Source: JBAZOY01 sp041648505
Lineage (GTDB): Bacteria; Desulfobacterota; Syntrophia; Syntrophales; CG2-30-49-12
DNA length: 29,870 bases
NCBI GenBank assembly: GCA_041648505.1
Contig: JBAZOY010000026.1
Coordinates: forward strand, 1-29,870
Direction: 5' to 3'
Shown: positions 23,622-29,870 of the stretch, piece by piece
How the letters are laid out: each line of letters opens with the position of its first letter
Numbering within the stretch: the first letter of the stretch is position 1
Program-made: the position numbers and the translations under genes
The notes under the pieces: generated by a model
Told to the model about the DNA's origin: nothing
The model's input: only the letters and a program-made list of their open reading frames with translations
Database searches by the model: none

Positions 23622-24410
23622 TTAAATATTTTTTATATTTACGGCGATTTCTTTGCCATCTTCCATCTCTAAAATAACCTCATCTCGAATGACATTTTGC
23701 CTGACGACCTTGCCACGTCCTTCATCAATCTGGAGCATCTTTCCACATTTCGGCATATTTCTTTTCGTATCCTGATAACTATCGTATTCAAAGGCCATAC
23801 AGCACATAAGTCTTCCGCAAAGCCCTGAAATCTTCTCTACGTTAAGAGAGACATTCTGTTCTTTAGCCATTTTGATGGAAACTCTATCAGGATTATGTTG
23901 TAAACTGGCGCAGCAGACCTCTCTGCCACAGATTCCCATTCCTTTGATAAGATATGCCTCATATCTGCTACCAATTTGTCTTAACTCTATTCTGGCCTTA
24001 AACTTTTGCACCAGATCCTTGACAAGCTCCCTGAAATCAACACGATTTTCCGCAGTAAAGTAAAACTTCGCCTTACTTCTATCAAAGAAACAGACCACGT
24101 CTATCAGTTTCATTGGAAGATTCCTCGCCTTTATCCTTTCCAGGCAGAATTTGCGGGCGAGTTGTTCCAATTCCCGATTATCTTCTTTAATCTTCAAATC
24201 TTTTTCTGTGGCTATACGAACAACATCCTGAAGGTTGATCGGTGCTTTATAGAGCGGTACAGACCTCACATCTGTTACAACCCTGCCGATCGCCGGTCCA
24301 TTATCGGTATTAACAATTACCTCGTCATTCTTCTTCAGTGGAAGAGAAGCTGCATTAAATGAGTATACTTTTCCTCCTCTATCGAATTTTACACCCACAA
24401 TATTTTTCAA
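23622..24410 (-). CDS. ricT: PSP1-domain protein RicT/YaaT (iron-sulfur)
   Basis: The 262-residue product reads VGVKFDRGGKVYSFNA, then the conserved PSP1 region (LIDVVCFFDRSKAKFYFTAENRVDFRELVKDLVQKFKARIELRQIG). The cysteine-rich segments are GICGREVCCASL, GLCGRLMCCMAFEYDSYQD and PKCGK. In Bacillus RicT (YaaT) such cysteines carry a [4Fe-4S] cluster in the RicAFT complex that affects RNA processing and development. In other bacteria the role is unclear, and its partners RicA and RicF are not seen here. The start is TTG 24410; a purine-rich AGGGGGATC lies about ten bases before it. The gene sits between holB and metG, as in Firmicutes. Confidence 0.9.
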   Translation of the reverse strand: MKNIVGVKFDRGGKVYSFNAASLPLKKNDEVIVNTDNGPAIGRVVTDVRSVPLYKAPINLQDVVRIATEKDLKIKEDNRELEQLARKFCLERIKARNLPMKLIDVVCFFDRSKAKFYFTAENRVDFRELVKDLVQKFKARIELRQIGSRYEAYLIKGMGICGREVCCASLQHNPDRVSIKMAKEQNVSLNVEKISGLCGRLMCCMAFEYDSYQDTKRNMPKCGKMLQIDEGRGKVVRQNVIRDEVILEMEDGKEIAVNIKNI

Positions 24411-24451
24411 CCCAGCCAGATCCCCCTTTTTTTCTGAACGGCTATTTAAAG

Positions 24452-25432
24452 CTACCAGTTAATTTTAAACGCCATCGCTTCTAAAGTCAATGCTTTATTG
24501 ACATTCCGGTCAATGGCGTTAGAAGCCCAATTAACTATTTTAATATTGTCCAAGATATCATCTCCCGACAATCTATCAGCAACAGATCTGATGATGTCCA
24601 CGTAATCCTGATTGATCAGACGTTCAGTTCTGGTTGTTTCTTTATAAACCAGGGCATCTCTGTAAAAGGCCCTCAAGACATCAAGCCTGTCGATAATTCC
24701 CTTTCGCTCTTTGCCAAATTCTTCTAGAAACGACAAAACACTAATATGATTATTCATACGGCTTTCTGATAACTTAGTCAGAATCTTGCTCCGCAACGTC
24801 AAACGAGCACCGCTGCTCATTTCCAATGCCTTTCCAATGCTTCCACCTGATGATAAAGCAAGCACTCCGGCCGAATCAGAAACCATAGATACACGCTCCT
24901 GTAAAAATGAAACAATAATTTCCTTCAACAAAGGGGTGAATCTCAAATGTTGACAACGGGAAAGTACGGTAAGGGGAAGCTGATAGGGCCGTGATGTGAT
25001 CAAAATCAGTATATTGGAGGGAGACGGTTCCTCGAGTGTCTTAAGTAAAGCATTGGCTGAAGTTATATTCATTTTATCCGCATCGATGATGATGAAAATC
25101 CTTTTCCCCCCTTCAAAAGGCTTAAATTTCATCTGATTCTGGAGATCTCTAATTTCCCTGATCTTTATGAATTGTCCTTCCGTTTCAATAATCGTGACAT
25201 CGGGATGGTTCCTGTGATCAGTTTTCAGGCATGATGAACATTTATCGCAGGCATCGAACTCTTTTCTTCCTTCCACACAATTCAAGGCCTTGGCAAATAC
25301 AAGCGCCGTTGTTCTCTTGCCAATCCCCTTGATCCCGTGAAAGAGATACGCATGGGCAACACGGTTCCTCGCCATTGCGGCCTGAAGGACACCAATTTGT
25401 TTATCATGACCGTAAATGTCTATGAAGGACAT
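24452..25432 (-). CDS. holB: DNA polymerase III subunit delta'
   Basis: I choose ATG 25432 (MSFIDIYGHDKQIGVLQAAMARNRVAHAYLF), with GGAG seven bases before; a GTG at 25447 in frame is less likely. The 326-residue protein has an AAA+ fold: HGIKGIGKRTTALVFAKALNC (P-loop), CDKCSSCLKTDHRNHPD (zinc site), FIIIDADKMNITSANALLKTLEEP and ITSRPYQLPLTVLSRCQHLRF (SRC sensor 1 motif). It is part of the clamp loader that places the beta clamp on DNA. The C-terminal collar region is diverged but present. The gene starts the holB-ricT-metG cluster; the thymidylate kinase gene that often precedes holB is absent here. Confidence 0.93.
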   Translation of the reverse strand: MSFIDIYGHDKQIGVLQAAMARNRVAHAYLFHGIKGIGKRTTALVFAKALNCVEGRKEFDACDKCSSCLKTDHRNHPDVTIIETEGQFIKIREIRDLQNQMKFKPFEGGKRIFIIIDADKMNITSANALLKTLEEPSPSNILILITSRPYQLPLTVLSRCQHLRFTPLLKEIIVSFLQERVSMVSDSAGVLALSSGGSIGKALEMSSGARLTLRSKILTKLSESRMNNHISVLSFLEEFGKERKGIIDRLDVLRAFYRDALVYKETTRTERLINQDYVDIIRSVADRLSGDDILDNIKIVNWASNAIDRNVNKALTLEAMAFKINW

Positions 25433-25649
25433 GAAATTACTCCGCACTCATCATATATGGTTATAAGCCCCCCCTACGCCTCCAGTTATAAAGGGACTAG
25501 TCGATTGGCACTGATACATCAAGACAAGGACCTGCTTTAAACGAAAAGAAAAGACTTGAATATTAGCTGATACCATGATACCTTTTTATAAATCAAGCTC
25601 ATAATCCTTACTGCTATTGTTAGTTGCTGGCGACGATAAGGATGATGTA

Positions 25650-26441
25650 TTGGGAGTCTTTAAGATTGCCACTTACAATGTAAACTCTATACGTTCTCGT
25701 CTGCATATAATTATTCCCTGGTTGCAGAGGAACCGCCCGGATGTGTTCTGTATGCAGGAAACCAAGGTTGATGATGATAAGTTCCCGCTGGCTGATTTTG
25801 CAGATGTTGGTTATCATGTTATTTTAAAAGGGAAAAAGCAATATAGCGGCGGGGCCATGGCTTCCCTTGTAAAACCGGACGAGGTCTCTTTCGGCCTTGA
25901 CGATGGCGGTCCGAAAGACGTAGATCGTCTGATCTGCGGGACATTTTCCGGTGTTCCCGTGGTAAATGTCTATGTCCCCCAAGGACAAGAGCGAAGCAGT
26001 CCTGATTTTACATATAAGCTCCAGTGGTTTGCCCGCCTCAAGGACTATCTTAACAACTATTATTCGGCATTATTACCGTTAATCTTATGCGGCGACCTCA
26101 ATGTGGCTCCAGAAACAATAGATGTACATGATCCCGAAAGGCTTCAGGGACATGTCTGTTTCACGCCGGAGGTTTGGGACGCCTTTGCCCTTTTTAAGTC
26201 GTGGGGATTGCTGGATATATTTAGAAAACATCATCCAGATCAGCCGGGCCACTACACCTTTTTCGATTACCGTGTTCCCCGGTCCGTGGACAGGGGTCTT
26301 GGTTGGCGGGTAGATCATATACTGGCCACACCATCCCTTGCCGACCGCTCTTTGAACTGCACTATAGATATAAAGCCGAGACGTGCCGAAAAACCGTCTG
26401 ATCACACCGTCTTAGTTGCCAAATTTGACACGGGGGCATGA
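25650..26441 (+). CDS. xth: Exodeoxyribonuclease III (ExoIII/AP endonuclease family)
   Basis: I place the start at TTG 25650, with AAGGA seven bases before, giving 263 residues and the family start GVFKIATYNVNSIRSRL; an upstream TTG at 25617 adds 11 acidic residues. The catalytic motifs are all present: NVNSIRSR, FCMQETKVDD (metal-binding glutamate), VNVYVPQGQE, CGDLNVAPETIDVH (Asp/Asn), WRVDHILAT and SDHTV (general-base histidine). The enzyme cuts DNA at abasic sites and has 3'-exonuclease activity in base-excision repair. Its stop overlaps the ATG of the next gene by four bases, so the two are translationally coupled. Confidence 0.95.
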   Translation: MGVFKIATYNVNSIRSRLHIIIPWLQRNRPDVFCMQETKVDDDKFPLADFADVGYHVILKGKKQYSGGAMASLVKPDEVSFGLDDGGPKDVDRLICGTFSGVPVVNVYVPQGQERSSPDFTYKLQWFARLKDYLNNYYSALLPLILCGDLNVAPETIDVHDPERLQGHVCFTPEVWDAFALFKSWGLLDIFRKHHPDQPGHYTFFDYRVPRSVDRGLGWRVDHILATPSLADRSLNCTIDIKPRRAEKPSDHTVLVAKFDTGA

Positions 26442-27019
26442 GTGAAATGAAAGATAAGATTTCTGAGATAATGAAAAACAATAAAGAGGTGGCCCAAATA
26501 TTTTCTAAGATCGAAATGAAAATTTCATCTCTTTACACTGTCAAGGAAGTTTTTGAAACACTTCTCATCATGATTGAAGAAGAGTTTACCATTCCATTTG
26601 TCTGGATTTCCATTACAGATGATGACAAGGGATTTTCTCGAACGAAGAAAGAGATATCGGACCTGATTCGAACATTGCATTCTTCAGAAATATTGAAAGA
26701 TCGTTTGAACATTATAGGAAAGACAGCTTTCCTCGATCTTATTGCTCATAATGCAACCCCCCTCCTTGTCAACAGTAATTTGAAACCATTTTATAGGCTC
26801 CTTCCCCAGAGCAGGAAATTTTTGTTTAAATCTCTTGCGATAGCGCCCATCGCCCTTAACGGTGATATAATCGGCAGTTTCAACCATGGCGATTTCTCCG
26901 TGCTGCGATACCAGCCGGGGATGAATACAAGTATGCTCAAACAGCTGGCTGCGAATGTTTCCTCCTGCCTGTCAAAGATCATGGTCTGTGAAGAAGAAGG
27001 ACAAGAATCTACTTTTTAA
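26438..27019 (+). CDS. DUF484 (GAF-like) domain protein
   Basis: A 193-residue protein overlapping the xth stop by ATGA. A short coiled N-terminal part (MKDKISEIMKNNKEVAQIFSKIEMKI) precedes a GAF-like domain. The segment LAIAPIALNGDIIGSFNHGDFSVLRYQPGMNTSMLKQLAANVSSCLSKI closely matches the DUF484 signature (LNGxxxGSLNxGDxxxxRFxPxxDTxxLxxLAxxVSxCL). DUF484 proteins lie near recombination or repair genes in some proteobacteria, but their function is unknown. Here the overlap with an AP endonuclease suggests a linked role. The thiolase gene follows 18 bases later, with no terminator between, so they could share a transcript. Confidence 0.85.
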   Translation: MSEMKDKISEIMKNNKEVAQIFSKIEMKISSLYTVKEVFETLLIMIEEEFTIPFVWISITDDDKGFSRTKKEISDLIRTLHSSEILKDRLNIIGKTAFLDLIAHNATPLLVNSNLKPFYRLLPQSRKFLFKSLAIAPIALNGDIIGSFNHGDFSVLRYQPGMNTSMLKQLAANVSSCLSKIMVCEEEGQESTF

Positions 27020-27037
27020 GTATGCAGGGTATTTAGT

Positions 27038-28303
27038 ATGAAGAGACGGAGGAAATTGGGAAGAGGAGTAGCATTAGTGGGAGTTGGAATGACTCCGTTT
27101 AATATGTACAAGGACAAAGACTCAAAAGACCTGTTCGTGGAGGCTTTTAAGGAAATGCTCACCACTGTGGATAAGGGAATTGATCCGAAGGATATAGATG
27201 CTCTCTATGTGGGAAACTTTATCGGCGATTTCCTTGTGCATCAAGGTCATTGGGGTCCAATAATTTCAGATGTCTTAGGCCTGTCACCGATACCTGCAAC
27301 GAGAACCGAAGGAGCATGCGCATCAAGTGCTCTTGCCTTCAGAGAAGGTGTTTTTGCCATTGCCTCCGGTTTCTACGATATTGTCCTGGTTGGTGGGGTG
27401 GAAGAGATGTCTAAACGGACGACAGAAGAGGTTGCCGAGGGTGTTGGGCTGGCCCTTCCACCGTATGCGATGCAGGCTGGTTTTACATTCCCTGCTGTCT
27501 TCGGAGCCCTGGCTACGGCTTATTTTGCCAAATACGGGGCATGTCGCGAACATCTCATGAATGTTACAATAAAAAGCCATAACAATGCCTCTTTAAATCC
27601 GATGGCACAATACAACGTTTCCATCGCTGATATTATGAATCAGAAGATGGAAGGTATAAGGAAAAAGGGTGGACCTTTGCCTGCATGGAAAGATGAAAAG
27701 GATTTTCTTCGTGACCCAAAGGTAAATCCTCCTGTAGCCTGGCCAATAAATCTCTATGATTGTTGTCCCATAAGTGATGGAGCAAGTTGTGCCCTGCTGG
27801 TTGCCGAAGAGATAGCCGCAAACTTTACCGATGATCCGTTGCATGTTGTTGGCCTTGGACAGGGAAGCGGTAGAGGCCTGCATGCCGCTATGGATATAAC
27901 TTCTTTTGAAGCCACAAGACATGCTGCGAAAGAAGCCTATGAAATGTCAGGACTTAAGCCGGAAGATATCCAGTTTGCCGAAGTCCATGATTGTTTCAGC
28001 ATTGCGGAATTCATTCACATGGAAGACCTCGGATTTTTTAAGCCCGGCGAGGCATACAGGGCGGTGGAAGATGGCCTGACCAGGCTGGATGGTTCGATTC
28101 CGATCAATACTTCCGGGGGGTTGAAGTGCAAAGGTCACCCTGTGGGAGCTACTGCTATTGCCCAGATAGAAGAACTCTGGAGGCAGTTAAGAGGTAATGC
28201 AGGTAAGAGACAGCTTGCTCACAAGAACCTGAGGATCGGCGGAGCCCAAAGTCTGGGAGGAACAGGGGGTACCTGTACATTTACGATCTTAGAAAGGAGA
28301 TAA
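27038..28303 (+). CDS. SCP2-type thiolase (acetyl-CoA acyltransferase-like)
   Basis: A 421-residue thiolase-fold protein of the SCP-x/archaeal type rather than classical FadA. The acyl-accepting cysteine lies in TEGACASSALAFREG (~93). The histidine motif is EVHDCFSIAEF (~317), and INTSGGLKCKGHPVGATA (~358-375) holds the GHP histidine and the second cysteine. It should cleave or form a beta-ketoacyl-CoA, with chain specificity unknown. The DUF35 gene directly behind it (17-base gap) is the usual partner: such thiolases work with a DUF35 subunit in archaeal acetyl-CoA acetyltransferase/HMG-CoA synthase complexes and in the BbsAB thiolase of anaerobic toluene degradation. Start ATG 27038 has only a weak ribosome binding site. 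Confidence 0.92.
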   Translation: MKRRRKLGRGVALVGVGMTPFNMYKDKDSKDLFVEAFKEMLTTVDKGIDPKDIDALYVGNFIGDFLVHQGHWGPIISDVLGLSPIPATRTEGACASSALAFREGVFAIASGFYDIVLVGGVEEMSKRTTEEVAEGVGLALPPYAMQAGFTFPAVFGALATAYFAKYGACREHLMNVTIKSHNNASLNPMAQYNVSIADIMNQKMEGIRKKGGPLPAWKDEKDFLRDPKVNPPVAWPINLYDCCPISDGASCALLVAEEIAANFTDDPLHVVGLGQGSGRGLHAAMDITSFEATRHAAKEAYEMSGLKPEDIQFAEVHDCFSIAEFIHMEDLGFFKPGEAYRAVEDGLTRLDGSIPINTSGGLKCKGHPVGATAIAQIEELWRQLRGNAGKRQLAHKNLRIGGAQSLGGTGGTCTFTILERR

Positions 28304-28320
28304 TTTGGAGGTTAAAACCT

Positions 28321-28734
28321 GTGGAGACCAGACCGTTTAGCGACGTATCGTATAACCAATTTCTTAACGAAGATAAACTCATGGGTTGTAGGTGTAAGAG
28401 TTGCGGCACTCTTTATCTCCCGCCACGCTCTATTTGTATAGGATGTTACTCTTCGAACATGGAATGGGTGGAGATGGATGGTAAGGGGAAATTGGTTGCC
28501 TTTACTGTCGTAAGTGTTGGACCTCCCTATATGGCAGCAGAAGGTTTCAACAGAAAGAATCCTTACTGTGTCGGCGTGGTAGAAATGGGAGAAGGGGTTA
28601 AGATTGATGCACGTATTGAAGGACTTGATATGAAAAATCCCGAAACAATAAGAGTTGGGACGCCTCTTACTTTAAAGTTTCTTCATCGCGGAGAAACAGA
28701 AAAAATGAAAACCTTTGTGGCCTTTGAGGCATAG
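28321..28734 (+). CDS. DUF35 zinc-ribbon/OB-fold protein, thiolase partner
   Basis: The 137-residue protein starts at GTG 28321, with GGAGG nine bases before. The N-terminal rubredoxin-like zinc ribbon has two Cys-x2-Cys pairs (CRCKSCGTLYLPPRSICIGCYS). The OB-fold follows (GKLVAFTVVSVGPPYMAAEGFNRKNPYCVGVVEM, then EGVKIDARIEG and GTPLTLKF). Proteins of this family bind next to SCP2-type thiolases and help to position acyl-CoA. Gene order thiolase-DUF35 with tight spacing supports a complex with the upstream product. Nothing odd is seen in the sequence. Confidence 0.93.
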   Translation: METRPFSDVSYNQFLNEDKLMGCRCKSCGTLYLPPRSICIGCYSSNMEWVEMDGKGKLVAFTVVSVGPPYMAAEGFNRKNPYCVGVVEMGEGVKIDARIEGLDMKNPETIRVGTPLTLKFLHRGETEKMKTFVAFEA

Positions 28735-28795
28735 ATAAATTCTTGAAAAAGTCATCACTTTTACATTTGAAGTCTTATAAAAAAGGAGGATAAAT

Positions 28796-29590
28796 ATGGC
28801 TTACGAAGACATAATATTTAAAAAAAATAACGGGGTCGCTACAATAATACTTAACAGGCCAGATAGTATGAACGCTATCGGAGGCTGTATACGTGAAAAT
28901 ATATTAGATGCTATACAAGATGTGAAAATGGATGATGATATCAGGGTCTTGGTTTTAACCGGCGCGGGCAGGGCCTTCTGTGCCGGTGGAAATTTAAAAG
29001 AAATGGAACGACTGAGCGTTGAAGTAAGTTTGATTGAGAGAAGAAAATTTGTTCGTAGTATCAGCCACAGGATAATACAAAATATCCGAACTTTGGAAAA
29101 ACCTGTTATTGCTTCAGTAAATGGTGCCGCTATTGGAGCAGGATGTAATATAGCCCTTGCCTGCGATTTAAGAATTGCCTCCGAAAAGGCCAAGTTCTCG
29201 GAAGGCTTTGTAAATATGGGTTTGGTTTCAGATTACGGTGGACTCTATTTTCTTCCCCGGCTGGTTGGCCCGGCAAAAGCCTTGGAGTTATACCTTACCG
29301 GGGACATGATCGATGCAAGAGAGGCGGAAAGGTTGGGAATAGTAAACAAAGTGGTCCCTCATGATGAACTAGAAAAAGCCACCTATGAGCTGGCAAACAG
29401 AATAGCGAAAAAAGCCCCCTTGGCTCTGGGAATGATTAAAGAGATCCTTTACAAGGGACTCAATGTGGATATGGTAACTGAATTGGATATGGAGGCAGAT
29501 GCCCAGAGCGTTTGTCTGAAAACGGAAGATCACAGAGAAGGGGTAAGGGCCTTTTTAGAAAAGAGAGAAGCGATCTTCAAGGGGCTATAG
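28796..29590 (+). CDS. Enoyl-CoA hydratase/isomerase (crotonase family)
   Basis: The 264-residue protein begins at ATG 28796, with AAAAAGGAGGA before it, the strongest ribosome binding site in this cluster. It has crotonase landmarks: IILNRPDSMNAI, VLVLTGAGRAFCAGGNLKEM (oxyanion hole), PVIASVNGAAIGAGCNIALACDLRIAS (second oxyanion part) and FVNMGLVSDYGGLYFLPRLVG. The usual hydratase glutamates appear replaced: asparagine stands after GAGC where hydratases have Glu, and the PE of FGxPE is GF. The aspartate of GLVSDYGG, typical of isomerase-like PaaG-type members, is present. So it may be an isomerase or a hydratase of an unusual substrate. It closes the thiolase-DUF35 operon before a strong terminator. 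Confidence 0.92.
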   Translation: MAYEDIIFKKNNGVATIILNRPDSMNAIGGCIRENILDAIQDVKMDDDIRVLVLTGAGRAFCAGGNLKEMERLSVEVSLIERRKFVRSISHRIIQNIRTLEKPVIASVNGAAIGAGCNIALACDLRIASEKAKFSEGFVNMGLVSDYGGLYFLPRLVGPAKALELYLTGDMIDAREAERLGIVNKVVPHDELEKATYELANRIAKKAPLALGMIKEILYKGLNVDMVTELDMEADAQSVCLKTEDHREGVRAFLEKREAIFKGL

Positions 29591-29620
29591 AGTAACTTCC
29601 CCCATTGCCATATACTGTAA

Positions 29621-29662
29621 TAGAAACGCCCCCTTTAGCCACCGGGGGCGTTTCTATTTTTT
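29621..29662 (+). terminator. Rho-independent terminator of the thiolase-DUF35-crotonase operon
   Basis: TAGAAACGCCCCC (29621-29633) and GGGGGCGTTTCTA (29644-29656) form a perfect 13-bp stem, followed by TTTTTTC. It lies between converging genes. Confidence 0.92.
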
Positions 29663-29744
29663 CCTGCCTGTGTTATTATTTTAAATTTTGCATTTTAGTC
29701 GTCGGATATTTATTTCCCCGACTTGTAACTTGCAACTTTCAGTA

Positions 29745-29870
29745 TCACCTTAGAGCTGAAATACCGAGGATATCTCTTCCGATGATCAGGGTTTGTATTT
29801 CTGTGGTACCCTCGGGGATCATAGACCCTCTGGCATCTCTGAAATATCGTTCAATGGGAAATTCTTTGGA
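29745..29870 (-). CDS. Acyl-CoA dehydrogenase, C-terminal end (partial)
   Basis: The minus strand from the window edge reads FPIERYFRDARGSMIPEGTTEI, then QTLIIGRDILG, and stops at 29745. The YFRDARG and EGTTEIQ...IIGRDILG pattern is the flavin-contacting C-terminal end of acyl-CoA dehydrogenases, which oxidise acyl-CoA to enoyl-CoA with FAD. Forty-one residues are visible; the rest is outside the window. It points toward the crotonase gene, which acts on the next step of beta-oxidation. Confidence 0.92.
   Translation of the reverse strand, partial: SKEFPIERYFRDARGSMIPEGTTEIQTLIIGRDILGISALR

Overview
The window looks like a chromosomal stretch from a Gram-negative anaerobe, most likely a member of the former Deltaproteobacteria (Desulfobacterota, perhaps Syntrophales-like). 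This is inferred from the gene mix: a two-subunit ADP-forming acyl-CoA synthetase, a thiolase/DUF35/crotonase cluster next to an acyl-CoA dehydrogenase, a tRNA-Sec gene beside moeA, outer-membrane proteins (OmpA, DUF1207, a SurA-like chaperone), and a 160-bp palindrome-ended intergenic repeat of a type common in that group. I could run no database search, so the placement is by recognition only.

Left part (1-4.8 kb), accessory and scarred. The window opens inside an insertion sequence whose transposase reads leftward. The IS has landed in a gene for an Ig-like/DUF3494 (ice-binding-like) exported protein and removed its 5' end. Then come an OmpA-family porin, a DUF1207 outer-membrane protein whose signal peptide lacks an obvious start codon, a chimeric gene scar (a sensor-kinase-like N-terminus fused to two out-of-frame pieces of a GH94 cyclic glucan synthase), a stand-alone cyclic-nucleotide-binding protein and a possible decayed minus-strand gene.

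Middle (4.8-15.1 kb): acyl-CoA synthetase alpha and beta subunits, tRNA-Leu(CAA) with tandem promoters and a terminator, an Uup-type ABC-F ATPase, a YaiI/DUF188 protein, a cold-shock gene with a long leader that carries its own terminator-like hairpin, a gene-poor stretch, the Tex protein on the minus strand, a broken YjbQ gene and an HD-domain protein whose 3' end runs into a perfect 16-bp inverted repeat.

Right part (15.1-29.9 kb), mostly core. tRNA-Sec and moeA lie on the minus strand. mfd and a surA-like gene lie on the plus strand. holB-ricT-metG form a minus-strand cluster, a gene order well known from Gram-positive bacteria. xth-DUF484 overlap on the plus strand. A plus-strand operon of SCP2-type thiolase, DUF35 zinc-ribbon/OB protein and crotonase ends in a strong terminator and faces the C-terminus of an acyl-CoA dehydrogenase. 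The last group, with the acyl-CoA synthetase, suggests beta-oxidation-like metabolism of fatty or aromatic acids. tRNA-Sec and MoeA would fit selenocysteine- and molybdenum/tungsten-dependent enzymes such as formate dehydrogenase, which are not in this window.

No CRISPR array, prophage or clear defence island is visible. The most interesting unexplained items are the csp leader RNA, a 26-bp motif found upstream of two separate promoters, the chimeric GH94 scar, the possible cassette-like flanks of yaiI, and the palindromic end of the HD gene.
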